Assembly (NCBI RefSeq): GCF_030177935.1
Contig: NZ_CP089974.1
Coordinates: 806,001 to 870,000, forward strand
Length of the DNA: 64,000 bases
Direction of reading: 5' to 3'
Source of the DNA: Moraxella haemolytica
GTDB taxonomy: Bacteria; Pseudomonadota; Gammaproteobacteria; Pseudomonadales; Moraxellaceae
Under the pieces are notes generated by a model, which did no database searches, was not told the origin of the DNA, and saw nothing but the letters and a program-made list of their open reading frames with translations. This document shows, piece by piece, positions 41,107-50,294 of the stretch (position 1 is the stretch's first letter; every line of letters starts with the position of its first letter). The translations under genes were made by a program, and so were the position numbers.

Positions 41107-41148
41107 CGCCATATTAAGCCCTTTTAGGGTTTAACTTAGGCGTTTATC

Positions 41149-41217
41149 TTAATACGCTGGTAAGCTGTATAAGATAAAGATACCAATGATTACAAGTTGT
41201 GTGAGAACTGTCATCAT
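41149..41217 (-). CDS. 22-residue hydrophobic peptide, copy 3
   Basis: ATG 41217 or 41214 follows AAGGAG; the second has the better spacing. The product contains VLTQLVIIGIFILYS and ends PAY, as copy 2 does. Its leader has a CAAGGCAAG/CTTGCCTTG hairpin (41277-41300) and a CCACTT/AAGTGG hairpin. Confidence 0.55.
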   Translation of the reverse strand: MMTVLTQLVIIGIFILYSLPAY

Positions 41218-41307
41218 CTGCTCCTTATATCGGTGAGCCACTTTGTCATATAGGAGAAGTGGTTTGACCTACAAGGCAAGGCTCCTACCCCTTGCCTTGA
41301 TGTTTAT

Positions 41308-41336
41308 ATTGTATGTTAATCTACATTAAAAGTCAA
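41308..41336 (-). promoter_or_regulatory. Promoter of the peptide 3 unit
   Basis: Minus strand TTGACT (41336-41331), 17 bases, TACAAT (41313-41308). Confidence 0.65.
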
Positions 41337-41405
41337 GTAATTATTGCAATTTGTACAAAAATTGTTGTGATTATTTGGCTTTTTTTATTGCCCACAGGAG
41401 GGCTT

Positions 41406-41819
41406 ATGACAGCAAATAAGCCCAAAATGGGCAGACCAACGATTTACAGCGAAGAGATTATTACAGAATTTTTGTATCGCATTGCCAAAGGTCGCTCGGT
41501 GGCAAGCGTGTGTCAAGATGATGATATGCCACACCGTGCGACCATCTATGAATGGCTTGCTCAATATTCTGACTTTTCCGACAGATACGCGCGTGCGAGT
41601 GAGCAGAGAGCCGACCATTATTTTGATGAGATGTTGGATATTGCAGATAAGGCATTACCTGAAGAAGTGCAAAAAGCCAAATTGCAGATTGACACACGCA
41701 AATGGGTATTAGCAAGAATGAACCCTAAGAAATACAGCGACAAGCACAAAGACGATGGCGATAATGCGGTCAGTCTGATGGCAGAGTTGATGAAGGAGTT
41801 ATCCAACAAGGGGGAATGA
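41406..41819 (+). CDS. Terminase small subunit
   Basis: ATG 41406 follows AGGAGGG. The 137-residue protein begins with a helix-turn-helix (GRPTIYSEEIITEFLYRIAKGRSVASVCQDDDMPHRATIYEWLAQYSDFSDRYARA), followed by a helical oligomerisation region (LQIDTRKWVLARMNPKKYSDK). It recognises phage DNA for packaging. It overlaps the large subunit by 4 bases. Confidence 0.88.
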   Translation: MTANKPKMGRPTIYSEEIITEFLYRIAKGRSVASVCQDDDMPHRATIYEWLAQYSDFSDRYARASEQRADHYFDEMLDIADKALPEEVQKAKLQIDTRKWVLARMNPKKYSDKHKDDGDNAVSLMAELMKELSNKGE

Positions 41820-43294
41820 TGCTACACAATCTAAAAGACCCCTTGTATCGCCTAAACAACCTGTATTACATCACCGATAAGACGGGTAAAAAGGTCAAGT
41901 TTAATATGACTGCTGAACAGCTAGAATATTGGCAAAATGAACATAATCGCAATATCATCTTAAAAGCTCGTCAGCTGGGATTTACGACGCAAGTATGTAT
42001 CATTCAGCTGGACAAAGCATTATTTGAAAGTGATAAATGTGCGTTGATTGCACACACGCTACACGATGCCAAGCGGTTGTTTCGTGAAAAGGTTAAGTTT
42101 GCCTATGATAACTTGCCAAAAGCCATTCGCCTTGCTAACCCCATTAAGATTGAGACCAAAGATGAGCTGGTGTTTGACAATGGCGGCTCAATCACGGTCA
42201 GTACATCGTTTCGTGGCGGTACATTACAGCGATTGCATATATCTGAATTTGGTAAAATCTGTGCCAAGTATCCTGACAAGGCTCGTGAGATTGTAACAGG
42301 GGCTTTTGAGGCTGTGCCGATGGGCGGTAAAATCACATTAGAGTCCACGGCAGAAGGGCGGCAGGGTTATTTTTATGAATACAGCCAGATGGCTGAAAAA
42401 CTTGCCCTAGCAAATGCGACATTAACCGCCCAAGATTGGCGGTTTTTCTTTTTCTCGTGGTGGCAAAACAAAGATTATCAGATGCCCAAACAACCCATCT
42501 GTGAGCGTTTGACGGCTTATTTTGATGGCTTAGAGGCGAAGTACGGCATTACCCTTAGTGATGAACAAAAGTCTTGGTATGCGTCAAAAGAACGCACGCT
42601 AGGCGATGACATGAAAAGAGAATATCCGTCAATCCCTGCCGAGGCGTTCGCCCAATCCATTGAAGGGGCGTATTATGCCAAGCAATTTACATGGCTATAC
42701 GCCAACGGTCGCATTACTGAGCAACTTCCTGATAATAACCATTTGCCAGTATCTACTTACTGGGATTTGGGGGTATCGGACAGCACAACCATTTGGTTTA
42801 TCCGTCAAGTAGGCGATGAATATCATGTGGTGGATTATTACGAAAATAGCGGCGAGGGCTTAAATCACTACCTCAAGGTGCTAAAAGATAAAGGCTACAA
42901 CTATGACAAGCACATTGCCCCACACGACATTGATAATCGGCAACTGGGGGCAAACCGTGCCAAATCATTACGAGAGTTAGCCAGTGATGGTTATGAGATT
43001 GATGGGCGGATTTACCGCATATCGTTCGATGTGGTGCCACGCACGAGCAATGTTAATGAAGACATTGAAAAGGTCCGCCAAATCCTGCCCAAATGTGCCT
43101 TTGATGCGATTAAGTGCGAACAAGGTGTTAAAGCCCTAGAAAGCTACCGCAAAGAATGGAACGATAAATTGGGCGTATGGCGTGATAGACCGTTACATGA
43201 TTGGTCAAGTCATGGGGCGGACGCATTCCGCTATTTTGCGGTGTATCAAAGCAAGCCTGTACTGGCGACTGATTTTAAAGTGAGTTTGTACTAA
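41816..43294 (+). CDS. Terminase large subunit
   Basis: The 492-residue packaging motor has an adenine/Walker A region LKARQLGFTTQ (about 49-59), a Walker B-like HISEFGKI region near 140, ESTAEGRQG near 180, and a C-terminal nuclease part with TYWDLGVSDSTTIW near 320 and SHGADAFRYFAVY. Its stop overlaps the portal start (TAATG). Confidence 0.93.
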   Translation: MMLHNLKDPLYRLNNLYYITDKTGKKVKFNMTAEQLEYWQNEHNRNIILKARQLGFTTQVCIIQLDKALFESDKCALIAHTLHDAKRLFREKVKFAYDNLPKAIRLANPIKIETKDELVFDNGGSITVSTSFRGGTLQRLHISEFGKICAKYPDKAREIVTGAFEAVPMGGKITLESTAEGRQGYFYEYSQMAEKLALANATLTAQDWRFFFFSWWQNKDYQMPKQPICERLTAYFDGLEAKYGITLSDEQKSWYASKERTLGDDMKREYPSIPAEAFAQSIEGAYYAKQFTWLYANGRITEQLPDNNHLPVSTYWDLGVSDSTTIWFIRQVGDEYHVVDYYENSGEGLNHYLKVLKDKGYNYDKHIAPHDIDNRQLGANRAKSLRELASDGYEIDGRIYRISFDVVPRTSNVNEDIEKVRQILPKCAFDAIKCEQGVKALESYRKEWNDKLGVWRDRPLHDWSSHGADAFRYFAVYQSKPVLATDFKVSLY

Positions 43295-44712
43295 TGAACC
43301 CTGACCATATTCTACCGGAACTTCTGCCGCACTTTGCCAAATGGCAGTTGGTGGCGGACTGTTATGCAGGCGAGACAGCGGTAAAAGAAAAGGGCGAGCT
43401 GTACTTGCCCAATCCTAGCCCTGCAAGCGAACCGCCTGATGTCAAAGCTAAACGCTACAAAGACTACCAAACACGAGCGGTATTTTACAACGCCACACGA
43501 AAGACCGCCAAAGCCTTGAGTGGACTTGCCTTTGCCAAATATCCTCTGCTTGATTTGCCCAAAAATTTAGAGATTTTAAAAACGGATGTGGATGGGGCAG
43601 GTACGGATTTAACCCAGCACGCCAGACGAGCCTTGACCATGCTTTTAATCAAAGGGCGTGGTGGGCTTTTGGCGGATTTTCCCATCTCAAAAGGTGGCAC
43701 AAAAGACAAAACCAAGCATTTACGCCCTGTGGTTAAATTGTATGAGCCAGAACAGATTATTAATTGGCGTACAGCAACCATTGACGGACAAAAGAAACTC
43801 ACGCTTGTAGTCATTAAAGAAAGCTATGTCAAGTCTGATGATGGCTTTCGTGCGGAATATGGCGAGCAATTACTGGTTCTGCGGTTGGTTGATGGTGTGG
43901 CTACCAGCCAAATTTTACGCAAAGACGGTGTTGGTTATCAGCCTTTTACCGATCAAGCATTGATTTATGATTTTGCTCAAAAGCCTTTTGATGTCATTCC
44001 GTTTAGTTTTATTGGGGCAGATGATAATGATGAAACCATTGACGATGCCCCTTTGTATGATTTGGCAATGCTAAACCTTGCTCATTACCGTGATAGTGCC
44101 GACTATCAAGAAAGTAATTTTATTGCAGGTCAGCCTACCTTGTTTATCACGGGGGTTACCAATGAATGGTATCGGGATGTATTAGCCCCCAATGGCGGTG
44201 TGCATTTGGGGTCAAGGGTGGGGCAGATTCTAGGCGTAGGGGCAACCGCTCAATTACTACAAGCCGATGCCAATAACGCCAATTTTGAGGCGATGAAACA
44301 TAAAGAAAGTCAAATGGTCGCAATCGGTGCAAGATTGGTTGGCAACACAAGCAATAAAACCGCAACACAAGCAGGGGCGGAGATTGCCGAGCAAACATCA
44401 TTACTGGCAACCATTTGCAATAACTTATCGGACGCTTATAGCCGTTGTTTTGGCTATCTGGGGCGTTTTGTGGGGGCTGATGGGGTGCCTACTGTCAGTT
44501 TTAATACCAACTTTGCCACCAATAAGATGACCGCCCAAGAACGAGCCCAGCTTATCGCAGAATGGCAAGGGGGTGCAATTAGTTGGTCTGAAATGCGTGC
44601 AAAACTGGTAGAGGATGAAATCGCTACCATTGAAGATGCTGATGAAGCAAAAGCATTGATTGACAGCGAAATGCAGGGCTACAATCTACATGAAATCTCT
44701 GATCAACCTTGA
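43294..44712 (+). CDS. Portal protein (DUF4055 family)
   Basis: The 472-residue product fits DUF4055 portal proteins: YKDYQTRAVFYNATRKTAKALSGLAF near 57, a central PVVKLYEPEQIINWRTATIDG, and ALYDLAMLNLAHYRDSADYQES-type helix near 255-280. Portals form the ring through which DNA enters the head. It lies directly after the terminase. Confidence 0.85.
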   Translation: MNPDHILPELLPHFAKWQLVADCYAGETAVKEKGELYLPNPSPASEPPDVKAKRYKDYQTRAVFYNATRKTAKALSGLAFAKYPLLDLPKNLEILKTDVDGAGTDLTQHARRALTMLLIKGRGGLLADFPISKGGTKDKTKHLRPVVKLYEPEQIINWRTATIDGQKKLTLVVIKESYVKSDDGFRAEYGEQLLVLRLVDGVATSQILRKDGVGYQPFTDQALIYDFAQKPFDVIPFSFIGADDNDETIDDAPLYDLAMLNLAHYRDSADYQESNFIAGQPTLFITGVTNEWYRDVLAPNGGVHLGSRVGQILGVGATAQLLQADANNANFEAMKHKESQMVAIGARLVGNTSNKTATQAGAEIAEQTSLLATICNNLSDAYSRCFGYLGRFVGADGVPTVSFNTNFATNKMTAQERAQLIAEWQGGAISWSEMRAKLVEDEIATIEDADEAKALIDSEMQGYNLHEISDQP

Positions 44713-46243
44713 AAGGCTAAAAACCAAGCTAACCGATGAGTTTGGCATAATCCTAAAAGCGGTGGATGCCTATTTGCAAAAGGCGATATTCAACCATGAA
44801 GTCAAAAGCCTAAACGCTCGTGAAATCAAGCAATTAACCACAAATGCCGACCGTGAGTTACAAGGCTTGTTTGGGGCGTATGTGGACGGCTTAAAGGCAA
44901 ATTGGCGGGGGCTGTTTAGTCATCGCTACAAGGTGCAGAATGACGAAGCCTACAAGGTATTTAAAAAGCGTCTAAATACGCCAAAATCATTGATGGCGTA
45001 CGCCGATAAAGTTTTTGATAAGCCGCTACATCTAACTACCAATGTGGGCATCAGCCTAGATGAATTAACTAAATCATTTGGCGAAAATGAAAGCGAGCGG
45101 ATTATCCGTGCCATACGCCTAGCCCATAGCGAAAGCCTAGATAATGCCAAATTAATTCAGATGATAAGGGGCAGTCGTGCCAATCGCTATCAAGACGGTA
45201 TTTTGAATATCAGCACAAGACACGCCAAAACCCTTGCCCATACAGGCACGGCGATAATGGCAAGTGAGGCAAAGCAAGCCTTTATCAACGATAACAAAGA
45301 CATCATCAAAGGCATTAAGGTCATCGCAACCTTAGACAGACGCACCAGCCCCATTTGTCGCCATTTGGATGGTCAGTTTATGCCACTAGATAAGGCTGTG
45401 TACCCACCTTATCACTTCAACTGTCGTTCATCTTTTGAGATTGTTCATGATGGCTATACCAAGCCAAACAACAGAGCGAGTGAATTTGGCGTAACCGAGA
45501 ATGTCAGTTATTATGAATGGCTAAAAGGGCAAGATAAAGCCTATATCCAAAGTGTGCTTGGCAAAAGAAACGCCGAAATATTCCTATCCGATGGCATGAG
45601 TGCTGATAAATTTAAGCGGTTAGGCTTTGATAGGGTGTTTATGCCAATGGGGCTTGATGAGCTATTAAATCTTGAAACACCACCTGTTAAGGCGTTGTAT
45701 CAAAAAATGAAAGCTGCTGAGCCCAACATCACCCAAGACATGACCGCCATTGTAAAACAAGTGGGGGTGGTGCTATCAGGGCTTGAACACCGCTTAAAAA
45801 GCCAAGGGTCATTACAAAGAAAGGTAGCGAGTGAAGTTTTGCAAGGTAAGGAACTTGATAGCGTTTTGCCAAACATCAAAGATGTCATTCGTTATACTGT
45901 ATTGCTAGATGAAAAGAGCTTTGTTAAACAATATCAGTCTTTGCTTGATGAACTAGAACAGGCGGGGTATAATGTCGTCAGGGTTAAGAATACTTGGAAG
46001 CAAGGGGCGATGTATAAGGGCATCAATACCTTTGTGGAAAAAGACGGCGTTGTGTTTGAGTTGCAATACCACACCCAAGACAGCTTTGCCTTAAAAAATG
46101 GTAAATTGCACACACTTTATGAAGAGTTTCGGCTTGATGATACTAGCGAAGCAAGGCGTGCAGTGCTGTTTTTTGAAATGCAGTCCCTAAGTGATAAAAT
46201 AAGACAACCACCTAACATTGATAAGATTGATGATAAAAAATGA
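44690..46243 (+). CDS. MuF head-morphogenesis protein with RelA/SpoT-like C-terminal domain
   Basis: ATG 44690 overlaps the portal end by 23 bases; the product has 517 residues. The N-terminal half is a phage Mu F/SPP1 gp7 protein with RRTSPICRHLDGQ near 217 and YPPYHFNCRS near 240. From about 340 an added domain shows the order of RelA/SpoT synthetase motifs: HRLKSQGSLQRK (367), IRYTVLLDE (402), MYKGINTF (441), FELQYHT (456), LYEEFR (476). MuF proteins with variable C-terminal toxin domains are known in temperate phages; I infer that this is one. The small gene at 46240 overlaps its stop. Confidence 0.7.
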   Translation: MKSLINLERLKTKLTDEFGIILKAVDAYLQKAIFNHEVKSLNAREIKQLTTNADRELQGLFGAYVDGLKANWRGLFSHRYKVQNDEAYKVFKKRLNTPKSLMAYADKVFDKPLHLTTNVGISLDELTKSFGENESERIIRAIRLAHSESLDNAKLIQMIRGSRANRYQDGILNISTRHAKTLAHTGTAIMASEAKQAFINDNKDIIKGIKVIATLDRRTSPICRHLDGQFMPLDKAVYPPYHFNCRSSFEIVHDGYTKPNNRASEFGVTENVSYYEWLKGQDKAYIQSVLGKRNAEIFLSDGMSADKFKRLGFDRVFMPMGLDELLNLETPPVKALYQKMKAAEPNITQDMTAIVKQVGVVLSGLEHRLKSQGSLQRKVASEVLQGKELDSVLPNIKDVIRYTVLLDEKSFVKQYQSLLDELEQAGYNVVRVKNTWKQGAMYKGINTFVEKDGVVFELQYHTQDSFALKNGKLHTLYEEFRLDDTSEARRAVLFFEMQSLSDKIRQPPNIDKIDDKK

Positions 46244-46452
46244 CACAGTATTATGCCCTTGATTTAAGCCAAGAACAAGCCGTTATCGCTAAGGGTGATG
46301 GTGTTGATTTAAGTAAATTCTTTATCTATGATAAAGACAAAAAAGAATGGGTAAATAATTTTTATTGGGGTCATCGTGTCTTGTATGATGATTTTACCGA
46401 TTACCAAGAAATTACCCAAGACGAAGCTCAAAAACTAATTAACCAAGCCTAG
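46240..46452 (+). CDS. 70-residue protein overlapping the MuF gene; candidate immunity protein
   Basis: The start overlaps the MuF stop (ATGA), so the two are translationally coupled. The product is acidic (LSQEQAVIAKGDGVDLSKFFIYDKDKKEWVNNFYWGHRVLYDDFTDYQEITQDEA) with no known domain, and a terminator follows. In polymorphic toxin pairs the immunity gene typically has this place and size, which is the only support for the proposed role. Confidence 0.5.
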   Translation: MTQYYALDLSQEQAVIAKGDGVDLSKFFIYDKDKKEWVNNFYWGHRVLYDDFTDYQEITQDEAQKLINQA

Positions 46453-46478
46453 CACCCATAGTTAAATTTTTCAACCCC

Positions 46479-46506
46479 AAACCCTTTGCAATCGCAAGGG
46501 TTTTTT
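46479..46506 (+). terminator. Terminator after the MuF pair
   Basis: An 8-bp stem (46479-46486 with 46496-46503), one base short of continuing, followed by six T. Confidence 0.8.
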
Positions 46507-46547
46507 ATTGTCCGCAATTTGTAATTGCATAACATAGGTAGTAACCC

Positions 46548-47165
46548 ATGACAGACGAAAACAAACAAGAAACCCAAATCACAGCCGAGCAGTTTCAAGC
46601 GGCACAAGCAGAAATTGAACGCCTGCGAAAGCATAATGAAACGCTACTTGGCGAAAAAAAGGCAGAGACCGAAAAACGCAAAGCCGAGCAAGCCGAAAAA
46701 GACCGCTTAGCCGAAGAAACCGCTAGAAAAAAAGGCGATTTTGAAACCTTAGAAAAGCAATACCAAGACAAAATCGCAGGGCTTGAAAAGCAATTAGCTG
46801 ATAACATTGCCCAAAGAAATCAAGATTTAATCAAGGCAGAGTCTGCCAAGATTGCCAGCCAGTTATCCACCAATGCCCATAATCAAGAAATCTTGCAAAT
46901 GCTCATTGAAAAACGATTGATCGCCGATAATGGGCAAATCAAAGTAACTGACAGTAACGGTAATTTAACCATTTCTACATTGGACGATTTAGTAAAAGAG
47001 TTCAAAGATGGGGGTAAGTTTGACAGTTTGATTGACGGCACAAGGGCTAGTGGCACAGGGGCAACAGGTCAAAGTCAAAAACAAGCCCAAGATTATAGCG
47101 AAGCCGAGCGAGTCGCTTTGGCACAGTCCAACCCAACTTTATTTAATCAATTATTCATGGAGTAA
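46548..47165 (+). CDS. Head scaffolding protein
   Basis: The 205-residue product is highly charged and coiled-coil (AEIERLRKHNETLLGEKKAETEKRKAEQAEKDRLAEETARKKGDFETLEKQYQDKIAGLEKQL) with a C-terminal hook ending AERVALAQSNPTLFNQLFME, and lies directly before the capsid gene. These are the marks of a scaffold. Confidence 0.8.
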   Translation: MTDENKQETQITAEQFQAAQAEIERLRKHNETLLGEKKAETEKRKAEQAEKDRLAEETARKKGDFETLEKQYQDKIAGLEKQLADNIAQRNQDLIKAESAKIASQLSTNAHNQEILQMLIEKRLIADNGQIKVTDSNGNLTISTLDDLVKEFKDGGKFDSLIDGTRASGTGATGQSQKQAQDYSEAERVALAQSNPTLFNQLFME

Positions 47166-47168
47166 TCT

Positions 47169-48185
47169 ATGGCTAAATTAAGAGAAATTTTTAATAAAAA
47201 TGTGGTGTTGTCTTATCAAGTTAAAGACAACCTGCAGCGTTCGAAGTTTTATCAGTCAGGAGCTTTTGTGTCAGATAGTCGCCTAAGACCACTACTGACA
47301 AGCGGTTCAAAAACCTTTGAAGTGCCATTTATCCACCCCATTGATGGCAATCTTGAAGCCAATTATGGCAACACCATCATGACCGACATTGCCATGCCAA
47401 GAAGTATTGAAGCAAGTAAGTCAAAAGGTCGTGTGGCGTTTTTGAACGAGGGCTTTATTGAGAGCCGACTGGAGAACTATTTAACGGGCAAATCGCCTTT
47501 GAGTGAGATTGCCAAAATGTTAGACGGATTTTGGCTGACTCAAATGGAAAACCGAGCGATTGCTACCGTGTTTGGTTTGATGAATTATGACCATACCAAC
47601 GGTAAAAAGCTTACATATGACATTTCAAAGACCACCGCTGATGATGCATCAGGCTTTGATGTGAATGCCTTTATTGATGCCGAAGGCACGCTTGATGAGG
47701 CGTATCAAGGCAAAGGCATCATGATTGTTCATCCGCTCATTGCCACCAAAATGCGTAAGCAACGCCTTGTGGAGCGTGTAACGACTGCCGACGACTTAAA
47801 GCCTGTTGAGACTTATAATGGACGCACCGTTATTCAATCTAAGGTCGGCACGGTTATTGGCACAGGCAAAAACGCCAAATATGTGTCTTACCTGTTGGGT
47901 CGTGGGGCATTCGCTGCCGACATGGTGGTAGGTCAAGATGATTTAGAGATAGAACGCACGGCAAACACAGGTAATGGTGCAGGTCATACCACGCTTTGGA
48001 CGCGTCGTCATGCGTTAATCCACCCACAGGGATTTAGCTTTATTGCTGAAGATTCTGCATTGACAGGCGGTACAAAGAATGAAGCCTTATCAGCAAGCTG
48101 GACAGACCTACAAACAGGCACAAACTGGCAACTGGACGCAACACCAGAACAAACGCCAATTCGCTTTTTAATTACCAACCTATAA
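47169..48185 (+). CDS. Major capsid protein
   Basis: The 338-residue product has the features of HK97-fold coat proteins of this type: FEVPFIHPIDGNLEANYGNTIMTD, GRVAFLNEGFIESRLENYLTGKSPL, GIMIVHPLIATKMRKQ and LWTRRHALIHPQGFSF. It follows the scaffold by 3 bases. Confidence 0.87.
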   Translation: MAKLREIFNKNVVLSYQVKDNLQRSKFYQSGAFVSDSRLRPLLTSGSKTFEVPFIHPIDGNLEANYGNTIMTDIAMPRSIEASKSKGRVAFLNEGFIESRLENYLTGKSPLSEIAKMLDGFWLTQMENRAIATVFGLMNYDHTNGKKLTYDISKTTADDASGFDVNAFIDAEGTLDEAYQGKGIMIVHPLIATKMRKQRLVERVTTADDLKPVETYNGRTVIQSKVGTVIGTGKNAKYVSYLLGRGAFAADMVVGQDDLEIERTANTGNGAGHTTLWTRRHALIHPQGFSFIAEDSALTGGTKNEALSASWTDLQTGTNWQLDATPEQTPIRFLITNL

Positions 48186-48195
48186 GGAGTAACCC

Positions 48196-48399
48196 ATGGG
48201 CTTACCAAAAGACAAAGTAAAACCTGCTTATAACTACACTTACCCATCAGAAAGAGACTACTTTGACGACTCAAAAAGTGCGGTAGGAGCAATGAAGGTT
48301 ACCGACACTGCCAAATCAGGCGGGGATTACGGCATTAAAAATCCAGAAAAAACAGAAGCTTTGACTGGCACGAAATCTGAGACTGGCAAAGTGGAATAA
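48196..48399 (+). CDS. Small protein after the capsid gene, 67 residues
   Basis: AAGGAG precedes the ATG. The product (MGLPKDKVKPAYNYTYPSERDYFDDSKSAVGAMK...) is polar and disordered-looking, a candidate for a capsid decoration or head protein, though no family is recognised. Confidence 0.55.
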   Translation: MGLPKDKVKPAYNYTYPSERDYFDDSKSAVGAMKVTDTAKSGGDYGIKNPEKTEALTGTKSETGKVE

Positions 48400-48403
48400 T
48401 CAC

Positions 48404-48440
48404 AAAACCCCTATAAGAACTTTACCTTATGGGGGTTTTA
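48404..48440 (+). terminator. Hairpin after the head genes
   Basis: AAAACCCC(T)ATAAG and CTTAT-GGGG(G)TTTT arms with an 8-base loop; a plausible terminator between head and connector genes. Confidence 0.65.
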
Positions 48441-48453
48441 GAATGGGGCATTT

Positions 48454-48801
48454 ATGACGCAAGACGAACTAAACCTGCCTGATGCCAATGAAGACGTGCT
48501 ACTTGCGGTCAATGCTTGGCTATCACGCCATCAGATACAAAAGCCATACCATGACAATGTTAAACAGGCAGGGCGATTAATAGCCAAAGCATATCTGGCA
48601 GGCGAGCTATACCAAGCACGCACTGAAGGCGTTGTTGTTACCAAATCGTCAAAAGCTGGTGATGTATCGGTCTCAAAAACCTATGCAAGCGGTCAAGATG
48701 GTCAAGCGATGGGGCAATACGAGATGATGGCTTTGGACTTAATTAAGCCGTTCATCATCACGTTTGGTGGTATGGCAAGCCTGACTGTGATGAGGGGATA
48801 A
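48454..48801 (+). CDS. Head-tail connector protein, probable
   Basis: The 115-residue helical protein (DVLLAVNAWLSRHQIQKPYHDNVKQAGRLIAKAYLAGELYQARTEG) sits where gp6-like adaptor proteins occur. The call is by position and helical pattern. Confidence 0.5.
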   Translation: MTQDELNLPDANEDVLLAVNAWLSRHQIQKPYHDNVKQAGRLIAKAYLAGELYQARTEGVVVTKSSKAGDVSVSKTYASGQDGQAMGQYEMMALDLIKPFIITFGGMASLTVMRG

Positions 48802-48802
48802 T

Positions 48803-49159
48803 ATGAGGCTAAGAGATGAAATTGATGGCGAAATCAGTCAAGCGTTTAATACCGACTTGGCAGATGCTGTCAAAGACTTCACAGGAACGCACAGAACGCT
48901 CATAGACGACGATTGGCTGTTAAATGGTACAAATACCCATGCTGTGCATTCATACAGCGGTAGAGGCGTTTTTAGTGGGTTTGCAGCGTCCGAAATTGAC
49001 GGCAATACGATACTACAAAACGATGTTAAGCTCATTTGCTTACAATCACAGATAGAGCGTACGCCATCAGTTGATGACATCATCAATCAAATGCGTGTGG
49101 TGGCGGTATCAAAAGACCCTGCTGATGTGGTATGGGTTATTCAGCTAAGGGGTGTGTAA
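48803..49159 (+). CDS. Head-tail joining protein, probable
   Basis: The product has 118 residues (MRLRDEIDGEISQAFNTDLADAVKDFTGTHRTL...). No firm family; position after the adaptor and a beta-rich pattern suggest a head closure protein. Its stop overlaps the next ATG (TAATG). Confidence 0.5.
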   Translation: MRLRDEIDGEISQAFNTDLADAVKDFTGTHRTLIDDDWLLNGTNTHAVHSYSGRGVFSGFAASEIDGNTILQNDVKLICLQSQIERTPSVDDIINQMRVVAVSKDPADVVWVIQLRGV

Positions 49160-49593
49160 TGGGGATTAAGTTTGAAGTGCCGATTGGGGAAATTGTAGAT
49201 GAGTTTGAGCAGGAACTGAACAAAAAAATCAACCTTGCTCTGATGGATTTATACAATGCGGTGGTGATGCTTAGCCCAACAGGGTTGTATGGCGGTGGCA
49301 GGTATCGGCAAGCCCATCATTTTAGCAAAAACAGCCGCAGCGACGCCCAAAGTGGGGCGACAGACATCAGCTTTGACATCAAAAGCGATAGATTTGTGGT
49401 GCTGCAAAATAACCTGCCTTATGCGGGAGTGATTGAACATGGCGGCTATCCAAATCCTGTTCAATACGGCACTTGGCGAAAAGAAAAGGGGATGTATGAA
49501 GTCCGCTCGGTGGGAGGGTACAGCTACCAAGCACCCCATGGTGTGTATGCAATGGGTGTGCAGGCATTCATGGCGGCGTTGGAGCGGTATTAA
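49159..49593 (+). CDS. HK97 gp10-like tail completion protein, probable
   Basis: ATG 49159 is coupled to the stop before it; 144 residues. The middle LMDLYNAVVMLSPTGLYGGGRYRQAHHFSKNSRS and LQNNLPYAGVIEHGGYPNP are typical of gp10/neck proteins that join head to tail. Confidence 0.6.
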   Translation: MGIKFEVPIGEIVDEFEQELNKKINLALMDLYNAVVMLSPTGLYGGGRYRQAHHFSKNSRSDAQSGATDISFDIKSDRFVVLQNNLPYAGVIEHGGYPNPVQYGTWRKEKGMYEVRSVGGYSYQAPHGVYAMGVQAFMAALERY

Positions 49594-49680
49594 ACGATTT
49601 GTTCAAAAAACCACATAAAAAAATTTCAAGATAAGTGGAGGTATTTTGTCAGCCTAGGTGAACTTTTTCAAGAGGTGATT

Positions 49681-50070
49681 ATGAACAGTTTAGAAATTGA
49701 ACGGCTCATCATGAGCTATTTTATGAAATGGGAACATTTCAACCAAGCACGCACGGCAAGGGCGAACCGTAATTTTACACCGCCTGTAAGCGGTATTTGG
49801 TATCGCATCAGTATCTTAGGTGGTATCAATCACATTGCCAGTTTGTCAGACCGCCCTTGTGTGCGTGAAGTTGGCACGCTGATTGTGCAAATCTTTGATG
49901 ATGACGGCAATGGCACAAAGAACATTAAGCAAACGGCGGACAGCTTAGCCAAGCATCTAGGCTGCACCATGCTTGATGATTTGGAGCTGTTAGCCCCTAG
50001 CGTGATTGATGTGGGGGCAAGTGGCGATTATTATCAAATCAATGTCAGCGTGCCTTATAGATACAAATAA
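49681..50070 (+). CDS. Tail terminator-like protein (lambda U-like), probable
   Basis: I use ATG 49681, with AGAGGTG in front. The 129-residue product (MNSLEIERLIMSYFMKWEHFNQ...VSGIWYRISILGG...VREVGTLIVQIFDDDGNGTKNIKQTADSLAKHLG) has the pattern of phage tail terminators and lies two structural genes before the tail tube. Followed by a strong terminator. Confidence 0.6.
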   Translation: MNSLEIERLIMSYFMKWEHFNQARTARANRNFTPPVSGIWYRISILGGINHIASLSDRPCVREVGTLIVQIFDDDGNGTKNIKQTADSLAKHLGCTMLDDLELLAPSVIDVGASGDYYQINVSVPYRYK

Positions 50071-50097
50071 ACCCAGCTACTGCAAATAGCTGGGTTT
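50069..50097 (+). terminator. Terminator after the tail terminator-like gene
   Basis: An 11-bp perfect stem (50069-50079 with 50087-50097) and 7-base loop; the T run is short (TTTAT). Confidence 0.75.
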
Positions 50098-50177
50098 ATA
50101 TCATCCCTTTAACCCTACTTAAAAGGATAATATGAGTGAATTTTAACATAAATTTTGCCAACTTGGAACAAATACCT

Positions 50178-50294
50178 ATGATGAATATCGTTGTATTGAT
50201 GGCTGGCATCGTATTTTTTGCTTTTGTTTGGAAATTTTCGGACAATATGAACGCCGTGATTAAATTTCTAAACTGGCGAAAACATCAAAAATAG
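50178..50294 (+). CDS. 38-residue single-span membrane peptide
   Basis: ATG 50178 follows GGAAC. The product has one hydrophobic stretch (MMNIVVLMAGIVFFAFVW) and a basic tail (FLNWRKHQK). It lies between a terminator and the Rha gene. Compare the 43- and 44-residue peptides at 52735 and 52946. Function unknown. Confidence 0.45.
   Translation: MMNIVVLMAGIVFFAFVWKFSDNMNAVIKFLNWRKHQK

Noticed and set aside
41089-41130. Plus-strand 13-codon ORF behind AAGGAG at 41078
   Set aside because: The AAGGAG is explained as the anti-SD of the minus-strand peptide unit; the ORF is not kept in the other two copies.
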